IMG/VR virus record: IMGVR_UViG_3300025769_000749
Span: 1 to 25,592 of that record
DNA from: a virus
Direction: 5' to 3' (one strand)
Length of the DNA stretch: 25,592 bases
The notes under the pieces are model-generated. The model searched no databases. It was not told the origin of the DNA and worked only from the letters and a program-made list of their open reading frames with translations. This document shows, piece by piece, positions 20,844 through 25,592 of this stretch. Position 1 is the stretch's first letter. The number at the start of each line of letters is the position of its first letter. The translations under genes and the position numbers were made by a program.

Positions 20844-21025
20844 CAGAAGGTATTAGCAGTATCTAAAAGTTTTGTAAGGTAATTTTGAAAACTCAGTGTG
20901 CTTTCTGCCATTGTTCGATATCCAGTTCCGACATATAATTGCCCCAATAAAACTGATGCTGTAGCAGTTCCCCAAAAGATATAGTAGAACTTGGACTTAA
21001 CCTGACACTTTTTCGTTTGTTTCAT
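20843..21025 (-). CDS. Small single-pass membrane protein
   Basis: The 60-residue product uses the ATG at 21025, which overlaps the upstream gene by 29 nt; a longer frame exists but its first residues are the shadow of that gene. One hydrophobic helix (FYYIFWGTATASVLLGQLYVG) is followed by a polar tail (TLSFQNYLTKLLDTANTF). No function was recognised. Confidence 0.55.
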   Translation of the reverse strand: MKQTKKCQVKSKFYYIFWGTATASVLLGQLYVGTGYRTMAESTLSFQNYLTKLLDTANTF

Positions 21026-21200
21026 CGTAAGTAATAATAATTTTTTTAGTGATTTTACCATTGTTATCGTAAGTAGAGGCATACTCTAACTTACCATTTA
21101 AAAGTGAAACTACATTATCTAGTTGATATTGTGTTATATACCTTTTAAATCCATCATCCATCCAACTCTTATTTGATCCTGGTTCATTAAATCCTTCCAT
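20997..21200 (-). CDS. Small hypothetical protein
   Basis: The 67-residue protein begins at the ATG at 21200, which has a strong ribosome binding site (AAGGAG, seven bases upstream), rather than at an earlier TTG. The body has WMDDGFKRYITQYQLDNVVS and strands (KLEYASTYDNNGKITKKIII), perhaps a small alpha/beta protein. No family was recognised. It overlaps both neighbours. Confidence 0.6.
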   Translation of the reverse strand: MEGFNEPGSNKSWMDDGFKRYITQYQLDNVVSLLNGKLEYASTYDNNGKITKKIIITYDETNEKVSG

Positions 21201-21372
21201 TCTCAAACTCCTTTGCTAAACGTTCTGATTGTTTTTTATCAATACCACAAGGTGCATTTCTTAAACAAATTATAATACACTCAGTATCACTGATTGTGGG
21301 TTTGATTGTAAATCCCCACTTATCAAGTTTACCTTCGGTGGGTGCTTCGCATGGGTCGAATTCATGTGGCAT
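21187..21372 (-). CDS. Small hypothetical protein with conserved-looking cysteines
   Basis: The 61-residue product contains FDPCEAPTEGK, then SDTECIIICLRNAPCGIDKK. Four cysteines (C8, C32, C36, C42) could bind a metal, although the C-x3-C-x5-C spacing is not a named motif. It overlaps purS (TAATG). Its closeness to purine genes may be only co-transcription. Confidence 0.6.
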   Translation of the reverse strand: MPHEFDPCEAPTEGKLDKWGFTIKPTISDTECIIICLRNAPCGIDKKQSERLAKEFENGRI

Positions 21373-21650
21373 TATTCAATACCTTTAGGGAAAGTGTCAA
21401 TCTCAATCAATTCATAATCCCAGTCCTCCATAACTGTATTAGCAAAGAATCTATCTGATAGCATTTCAAGTTCCTTCTCAGCATACTCTCTGCTCTCTGC
21501 TTCCAACCAAATATCAATCACCTTACCAAGTCTAAGTTTCTTGATATTCAACTCAGACAATCGCTTACAGGCATCTCTCACGGCATTACCAGGAGAGTCA
21601 TCAACCTGTGATCGTAGACGAATGAATACTAGTGCTTTAAATTTTTTCAT
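21372..21650 (-). CDS. purS: PurS, small subunit of phosphoribosylformylglycinamidine synthase
   Basis: PurS bridges PurL and PurQ in the fourth step of de novo purine synthesis. The 92-residue protein has KFKALVFIRLRSQVDDSPGN, then KRLSELNIKKLRLGKVIDIW, the PurS plan (PGN-VRDACKRL----LRLGK-I-L). No purL or purQ is in this window, so it would act on the host complex if the missing genes are not elsewhere. It is translationally coupled with purN by ATGA. Confidence 0.85.
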   Translation of the reverse strand: MKKFKALVFIRLRSQVDDSPGNAVRDACKRLSELNIKKLRLGKVIDIWLEAESREYAEKELEMLSDRFFANTVMEDWDYELIEIDTFPKGIE

Positions 21651-22180
21651 ACCATATCTTGTAAATTATTGATTACCATAGGAAGTAAACGATGTTCTGC
21701 TCTCTGAACTCTATGATGTAAAGTCTCTTCTGTATCTCCTACACAAATAGGAACAGAAGAAGAATCAATACATCCCCCAGAATCTAACTCTTCAGTCACA
21801 TAATGAACTGTGCATCCAGTGATTTTATCCCCACTGTCTAATGCCTGCTTAACGGCATTAAGACCTTTATACTTTGGAAGTAATGATGGATGAATATTAA
21901 TTATCTTATTCGGAAAGGCATTAATCAATCCCGGTGTAACAATCCTCATCCAACCTGCAAGAACTACTAAATCAACTTTGTGCCTATTAAGTTTATCAAT
22001 GATTTTTTGTTCATCAATACTCTTAATACGACAGTTAGGAATACCCAATCGTTGAGCCCTTTCTTGAGCACCACATCCTTTAATATTGTAGATCATAACT
22101 ACAACTTCATGGTCTGGACAATTCTCAACGATGTTCTCAAAGTTAGTTCCGTTTCCAGAACACATGACTCCAATTCTCAT
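21647..22180 (-). CDS. purN: PurN, phosphoribosylglycinamide formyltransferase
   Basis: PurN transfers a formyl group from formyl-tetrahydrofolate to GAR, the third step of purine synthesis. The 177-residue enzyme has the phosphate-binding SGNGTN (8-13), folate-loop LAGWMRI (74-80), INIHPSLLP (94-102, catalytic N95 and H97) and TGCTVHYVTEELDSGG with D133. Length is about 20-30 residues below the bacterial enzyme but all catalytic residues remain. In cyanophages purN/purS are taken to feed purines to dNTP pools during infection. Confidence 0.93.
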   Translation of the reverse strand: MRIGVMCSGNGTNFENIVENCPDHEVVVMIYNIKGCGAQERAQRLGIPNCRIKSIDEQKIIDKLNRHKVDLVVLAGWMRIVTPGLINAFPNKIINIHPSLLPKYKGLNAVKQALDSGDKITGCTVHYVTEELDSGGCIDSSSVPICVGDTEETLHHRVQRAEHRLLPMVINNLQDMV

Positions 22181-22185
22181 TTAAG

Positions 22186-22479
22186 TCACAGGACCAGTTT
22201 TTTAGAGTTTGGAGTAATCAACTTACTACCAAACATTTCATTATACTTCTTACAGACATCTTCCTGAACCTCTGCGACATATACGACATGAGTTTTGGAA
22301 ATCGTAATCTCTGGGTCTTCTTTACTAATCACGGTTGCCCATGGAGCAAATCCAACACCATTATTAGTTGGAAGAACTACAAGACCATTTTGGACTGTGA
22401 TAGTTTCTTCTGTTTCAGATAGAAGTTCTGCGATAACTTCTTCACCAGTCACAATTCGTAGCAGTTTTACATCAATCAT
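22186..22479 (-). CDS. Sm/LSM-like small protein, paralogue 3
   Basis: The 97-residue protein starts IDVKLLRIVTGEEVIAELLS, has QNGLVVLPTNNGVGFAPWAT, EDPEITISKTHVVYVAEVQE and ends CKKYNEMFGSKLI. The fold plan (VTGEEVIAEL, central NG/NP, PW, E-I-I-K and a final Y in a helix) is that of the two genes at 15660-16263. It sits just downstream of gp44, twelve nt from its stop, while the others stand before gp43. An RNA-binding or replisome role is speculation. Confidence 0.65.
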   Translation of the reverse strand: MIDVKLLRIVTGEEVIAELLSETEETITVQNGLVVLPTNNGVGFAPWATVISKEDPEITISKTHVVYVAEVQEDVCKKYNEMFGSKLITPNSKKLVL

Positions 22480-22490
22480 TTTAATCTACC

Positions 22491-23450
22491 TCAACTAAAC
22501 TGACATTCTACCATTATTTCAGTCAAACAAGCAAGCAAGTTTATTTCCTGGTCCGCCACAAATGCCATTTGATACTGATACTTAGCAAGGACAAGCACAG
22601 CAGCAGGAATACTATTCGGAACCAAGGAAACATAACAAGCATCGTAAATACGACGCAGTAGGACAGTAGTATCATTGTCCAGGTTATTGACAACCCATTT
22701 ACGTACTTCGGGAAAATTTTTCTCTTTAAGGTTTTTAACCAGTTCATTGACTGCTACATCCGAAAAAGTTGCAAGAATACCAGAGTCGATTTTTCCACTC
22801 ACAGAGTATCGTTGAAGAGTATTAAGAAGTTGCCTTGTATCTGGAAAATAGTTTTTGATAAGTTCTGCTACAACTTTTTTATCATACTCAATATTTTCCT
22901 CGTCAAGAATATGAGACACTCTATTAAAAGTAGATACCATCAACTCAGGTTTTTCATTCTTTGGAATGGGAGTATATTTAAGAACAACACACCTTGATTG
23001 AATTGGTTCAATAATTTTATTAAGATTATTGCAAGTAAAAATGAAGCATACATTATTGTGAAGTTGTTCAATCACTCCACGAAGACAAAGCATCACATCA
23101 TTAGTTGTCCCATCAAACTCATCAAAGAATACTACCTTTTTCTTATCATTAAACATAGAAACAGTAGTTCCAAAATTAATGACTTGATTGCGAATAGTAT
23201 CCAAATATCTACCCTCAGAAGAACCATTCAAAAACAAAACATCCTGTTTTGTAATCTTACAGAGAGTTTTAATAGTTTGAGTTTTACCACAACCCTGAGA
23301 ACCTTGCAAGATAAGATTTTGATTCAGTTGCCCCTCACTTACTACATTAGTGAAAAACTCCTTTACACTTTTAGTAAGAATCAAATCATCAACAGATTCT
23401 GGTGCCCACTTTTCCACCCACAAGAATGGTTTAGTATCAGTAATTTCCAT
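22491..23450 (-). CDS. 44: Clamp loader ATPase subunit gp44
   Basis: gp44 is the AAA+ motor of the T4 clamp loader. The 319-residue protein (exactly as T4 gp44, 319) holds Walker A GSQGCGKT (50-57), Walker B KVVFFDEFDG (105-114) and the SRC motif (152-154), which supplies the arginine finger. The GIY-YIG gene is 15 nt upstream, so gp44 may be transcribed through that element. Confidence 0.95.
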   Translation of the reverse strand: MEITDTKPFLWVEKWAPESVDDLILTKSVKEFFTNVVSEGQLNQNLILQGSQGCGKTQTIKTLCKITKQDVLFLNGSSEGRYLDTIRNQVINFGTTVSMFNDKKKVVFFDEFDGTTNDVMLCLRGVIEQLHNNVCFIFTCNNLNKIIEPIQSRCVVLKYTPIPKNEKPELMVSTFNRVSHILDEENIEYDKKVVAELIKNYFPDTRQLLNTLQRYSVSGKIDSGILATFSDVAVNELVKNLKEKNFPEVRKWVVNNLDNDTTVLLRRIYDACYVSLVPNSIPAAVLVLAKYQYQMAFVADQEINLLACLTEIMVECQFS

Positions 23451-23465
23451 ATCAAAAAATAAAGA

Positions 23466-23999
23466 TCAAAGGTAATAGTAATTTGGAAATGATTTACTTC
23501 TCATCCTCCAACTTGCAGTATCCCTATGGATACCAAGTATTTTAGCACATTCTTTCACGGATTCATAAACTACCCCATCAACATAACACTTTTTACCCAT
23601 AGATTTTGAAAGATTATTTCTATGCTCCTCAGTAAAAGGAACACCTTTTCTTGGATGAGAATTTTTAGACCAGTATTCTCTCTGCGACTTACGCATTTTA
23701 TCAATAGAATCTTTGGTGTGTTTGGTTCCCCATAAAGAATTTAAAGAAGGGTTTAACCATTCACAATAATCTTGTTCTACTTTTTTGAGGTCTTCGTCTT
23801 CGTGTATCCACTTGACGACTTCAATAACAAAATTGTGATATCCATACTTTAAAAAATTTTCATAAAGTTTAGGGCAATCCATTTTATTACTGTTGCACAT
23901 AGTTATATGTTTAGCAAATCTAAGCATATAATTTTTTTCAGTAGAACCTATGTAGTTTTCCCCTGTTATTTTGTTCCTTATTTGATAAACGCAACTCAT
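23466..23999 (-). CDS. GIY-YIG homing endonuclease with NUMOD repeats
   Basis: The 177-residue protein starts CVYQIRN (3-9) and YIGST (16-20), the GIY and YIG halves, with R27 in LRFAKH, E75 in VEQDYCEWL and N83 in NPSLNS, all expected catalytic residues. The C-terminal DNA-binding part has two NUMOD3-like helices (GTKHTKDSIDKMRKSQREYW; GVPFTEEHRNNLSKSMGKK) and a NUMOD1-like end (YVDGVVYESVKECAKILGIH). This is the domain order of free-standing T4 Seg-type enzymes. It separates gp44 from the preceding genes; its translation seems to be controlled by a hairpin. Confidence 0.92.
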   Translation of the reverse strand: MSCVYQIRNKITGENYIGSTEKNYMLRFAKHITMCNSNKMDCPKLYENFLKYGYHNFVIEVVKWIHEDEDLKKVEQDYCEWLNPSLNSLWGTKHTKDSIDKMRKSQREYWSKNSHPRKGVPFTEEHRNNLSKSMGKKCYVDGVVYESVKECAKILGIHRDTASWRMRSKSFPNYYYL

Positions 24000-24039
24000 T
24001 TACTAAACCTCGTAGTATAATATTATTTAGTAAATGAGT
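23994..24039 (-). promoter_or_regulatory. Hairpin burying the start codon of the GIY-YIG gene
   Basis: A perfect 14-base inverted repeat: ACTCATTTACTAAA (23994-24007) and TTTAGTAAATGAGT (24026-24039), loop 18 nt. In the minus-strand transcript the 3' arm contains the ATG at 23997-23999, and GAGG of the ribosome binding site sits at the end of the loop. A transcript from upstream would fold and hide the start. Confidence 0.75.
24024..24030 (-). promoter_or_regulatory. Late-promoter-like element within the hairpin
   Basis: The minus strand reads CTAAATA at the 5' arm/loop border, one mismatch from the ATAAATA core. A start site some 6-7 nt downstream would fall in the loop, and the RNA would lack the 5' arm that hides the start codon. 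Confidence 0.4.
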
Positions 24040-24042
24040 TAT

Positions 24043-24405
24043 TTAAACCCATTCTGGTTTACGATGGGTCACCCATTCTGGTTTTTCAATTTTCATAAGA
24101 ATACTTTTTGGATTATCGTATATCCACTCTATCACAAATTTTTTTCTTTTTGCCGAAAAACTTGGGATATTATATACACCATTAGGTTTAACAACTTCTA
24201 CTTTTAATTTTTTCAAAATTGCATGTAACAACGCACAACTAATCGATGTCGATCCACCATAGAGACTTGTTGGATTATATTCTTTATTAATACAATCTCT
24301 AAGTGATTTTACAGTAATATATTTACCATCATCAACTTCTGATGGATAAGACTTCCAGTCACTCCATATAGACCCAATTTGTCTTTCTTCTTTATTTTTG
24401 CTCAT
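24043..24405 (-). CDS. Unknown protein with a C-terminal tail copied from its upstream neighbour
   Basis: The 120-residue protein starts at the ATG at 24405, two bases after the upstream stop. The body (SIWSDWKSYPSEVDDGKYIT, LRDCINKEYNPTSLYGGSTS, ALLHAILKKLKVEVVKPNGV) may be a winged-helix-like DNA-binding fold (VKPNGVYNI as wing), but no family was recognised. The end reads EKPEWVTHRKPEWV; the upstream protein ends PHRKPDWI, and the DNA of the last about 24 bases is nearly identical (CCCATCGTAAACC common). It is probably part of the mobile cassette with the GIY-YIG gene. Confidence 0.65.
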   Translation of the reverse strand: MSKNKEERQIGSIWSDWKSYPSEVDDGKYITVKSLRDCINKEYNPTSLYGGSTSISCALLHAILKKLKVEVVKPNGVYNIPSFSAKRKKFVIEWIYDNPKSILMKIEKPEWVTHRKPEWV

Positions 24406-24407
24406 AA

Positions 24408-24920
24408 TCAAATCCAATCAGGTTTACGATGGGGCAATCGAAGGTAATTATCGCATACCCAAGGTTTAGACGCAATATACATCTTATATTTGTCAAAGAT
24501 AGATATTGAAGTATCCAACTTAAATTCATCAGGTCCCGCAAAAACAAAAGATGTATGAGCATCCAATCTTGTCTTTGGAAAGATTTTATCTGCTTCTAGA
24601 AGAGTTTGGAAGCAGGTATGCACTTTACCATATCGTGCTGCATACTCCTCACACAATGCAAGACCGTGCCGGATTAACCATCTGGCATTTGCAGCAGTTT
24701 CATTTGCCCATACGGTGCAGGGGTGATTGCGAAAGGCACCCTTATCGGTCGCATACGGGGTTCCATCGGTCTTAGGAAGAGTTCCATACCCGTGCCCCCA
24801 TTTGTCTGAGGCAACGATAGAGAGCATCTGACAGGTCTCTAGGGGCATCTTGACGATGTGCTTATCAGGAAGCACTTGTGCCGACTTGACCGGACTTTCA
24901 TTTGTGATGAAAATGTTCAT
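24408..24920 (-). CDS. Endonuclease V/pyrimidine dimer DNA glycosylase-like protein
   Basis: The 170-residue protein belongs to a phage family starting MNIFITNESPVKSAQVL and continuing DKHIVKMPLETCQML, then FRNHPCTVWANETAANARWL and ALCEEYAARYGKVH. I recall such proteins being matched to T4 DenV-type pyrimidine dimer glycosylases; DenV has DQHLMAEYREL in place of DKHIVKMPLET, with a catalytic Glu here at 28. DenV's Thr2 nucleophile is absent (Asn2). Repair of UV damage would suit a surface-water phage, yet the catalytic difference leaves the activity open. Confidence 0.55.
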   Translation of the reverse strand: MNIFITNESPVKSAQVLPDKHIVKMPLETCQMLSIVASDKWGHGYGTLPKTDGTPYATDKGAFRNHPCTVWANETAANARWLIRHGLALCEEYAARYGKVHTCFQTLLEADKIFPKTRLDAHTSFVFAGPDEFKLDTSISIFDKYKMYIASKPWVCDNYLRLPHRKPDWI

Positions 24921-25129
24921 GTTAAAAGTTTACTAAAACTGATTGCCAATAGAAACCCTAACATTAAGACAATATCCCATGACTTTGTTTTGATGAAGTA
25001 TGGGATTGACATGGTATCTGCAATCGTGTTCATAATGACACCGAAAGTCAGATTTACATGAAGAACAACAAAGTAGGCAGCAATTACCATAACACTACCT
25101 ACAATTCTCATTGTCGTTAATGTTTTCAT
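24917..25129 (-). CDS. Small membrane protein next to gp45
   Basis: The 70-residue protein has two hydrophobic segments, RIVGSVMVIAAYFVVLHVNL (8-27) and DIVLMLGFLLAISFSKLL (52-69), with a polar link. It overlaps both neighbours by ATGA, so it is co-translated with the clamp. No function was recognised; it might be a membrane anchor or an inhibitor-type peptide. Confidence 0.65.
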   Translation of the reverse strand: MKTLTTMRIVGSVMVIAAYFVVLHVNLTFGVIMNTIADTMSIPYFIKTKSWDIVLMLGFLLAISFSKLLT

Positions 25130-25592
25130 CTGAATGATGAATCGGGTTCCAGAGCAATATAATACTTGAGATTGTGCTGCGTATTCGTGAATTGTGATAA
25201 AAGTTTAGAAGACACTACCACCTCATAAGCACCAGGAATAATCTTGATGTTTTCTACCTTAAAGTTAAACTCAAAATCATCACTAGTCTCACCAACAATA
25301 ATGGCATACTCATTGGAAGTATCGTTTTTCTTATCACGAACGACAAGTTTAATAACACCATTCTCACCAATTGCAGACATATCAGGAAGTTGATATACTG
25401 CTGCTGCCTTTACCAGTTTATCGAGTGTTACACTATCCAACTGGAAGCACACATCTTGAGATGGCAATGTAATTTCTTTCTCTGGAGGAGCAATAATTAC
25501 ATTCGGGTCAGCAAAGAAATACTTCACACGACGTTTACCTTCTTTGATGCTCAAGTAACTGCCCTGATTAAAGTCGAGGTCAGGATCCTGAT
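25126..25592 (-). CDS. 45: Sliding clamp gp45, C-terminal part (start outside the window)
   Basis: The clamp encircles DNA and holds gp43; in T4 it also activates late transcription with gp33/gp55. The frame is open to the right edge, reading QDPDLDFNQGSYLSIKEGKR, so the true start lies further right; the internal TTG at 25554 is not a start. The remainder (DVCFQLDSVTLDKLVKAAAV, DTSNEYAIIVGETSDDFEFN, AYEVVVSSKLLSQFTN, LKYYIALEPDSSFR) matches T4 gp45 domains. About 155 of 220-230 residues are present. Confidence 0.93.
   Translation of the reverse strand, partial: QDPDLDFNQGSYLSIKEGKRRVKYFFADPNVIIAPPEKEITLPSQDVCFQLDSVTLDKLVKAAAVYQLPDMSAIGENGVIKLVVRDKKNDTSNEYAIIVGETSDDFEFNFKVENIKIIPGAYEVVVSSKLLSQFTNTQHNLKYYIALEPDSSFR

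Noticed and set aside
23998-24010. The plus-strand ORFs and most minus-strand alternative frames opposite real genes
   Set aside because: They lie within strongly supported genes, have no ribosome binding sites and show low-complexity, hydrophobic or serine-rich translations typical of antisense frames.
1-25592. tRNA genes or CRISPR array
   Set aside because: No cloverleaf with GTTCRA-type T-loop and no regularly spaced direct repeats were noticed; gaps between genes are all under about 120 bases.

Overview
This window looks like the replication and nucleotide-metabolism region of a T4-like (Kyanoviridae or related) cyanophage or other marine myovirus. It is AT-rich and densely packed, and nearly everything lies on the minus strand with 1-4 nt stop/start overlaps (ATGA, TAATG, TGATG). 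The gene order, read along the minus strand from the right edge, is the T4 replisome order: sliding clamp gp45 (partial), clamp loader gp44, clamp loader gp62, RegA, DNA polymerase gp43, recombinase UvsX, helicase gp41, MazG, primase gp61 and the ribonucleotide reductase large subunit NrdA (partial at the left edge). The accessory genes purN, purS, hsp20 and mazG are typical of cyanophages. The host cannot be fixed from the sequence; a marine cyanobacterium is the best guess.

Layout. 25592-24043: gp45, a small membrane protein, an endonuclease V-like protein and a short unknown gene with a copied 3' tail. 23999-22491: a GIY-YIG homing endonuclease and gp44. 22479-19197: an Sm-like small protein, purN, purS, four small unknown genes, a DruA/DUF4338-like protein and gp62. 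19200-16309: regA, an unknown gene, hsp20, a PD-(D/E)xK nuclease-like gene and a Mom-like DNA-modification gene, each block separated by a terminator or promoter cassette. 16263-12852: two more Sm-like proteins and gp43, broken into two genes by a 168-nt insert that encodes an HNH motif. 12846-8876: tandem promoters, a second HNH gene, uvsX, and gp41 carrying one continuous mini-intein and one naturally split intein. 8879-7872: mazG and three small genes. 7863-2365: virion-related genes, including two with N-terminal capsid-targeting sequences (one is the only plus-strand gene), a large lysine-rich protein, a probable structural protein and a coiled-coil/membrane protein. 2352-1: gp61 and NrdA, the latter entering an intein at its catalytic cysteine.

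Two themes stand out. First, selfish elements crowd the replication genes: NrdA intein, gp41 P-loop mini-intein, gp41 split intein, gp43 HNH insert, an HNH gene upstream of uvsX and a GIY-YIG gene upstream of gp44. Helicase activity would require one cis-splicing and one trans-splicing event; polymerase activity would require two separately made halves. Second, there is a set of genes of possible DNA-conflict function: an overlapping Mom-like/PD-(D/E)xK pair that could act as a non-methyl restriction-modification module, a DruA-like protein in the clamp-loader block, and capsid-targeted proteins of the kind T4 injects with its DNA.

Visible regulation includes T4-type late promoter octamers (TATAAATA), sigma70-type promoters with 17-nt spacing, three intrinsic terminators (two with a -35 box inside the hairpin), and a hairpin that buries the GIY-YIG start codon. 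All intergenic gaps are under about 120 bases; no tRNA, rRNA or CRISPR was seen.
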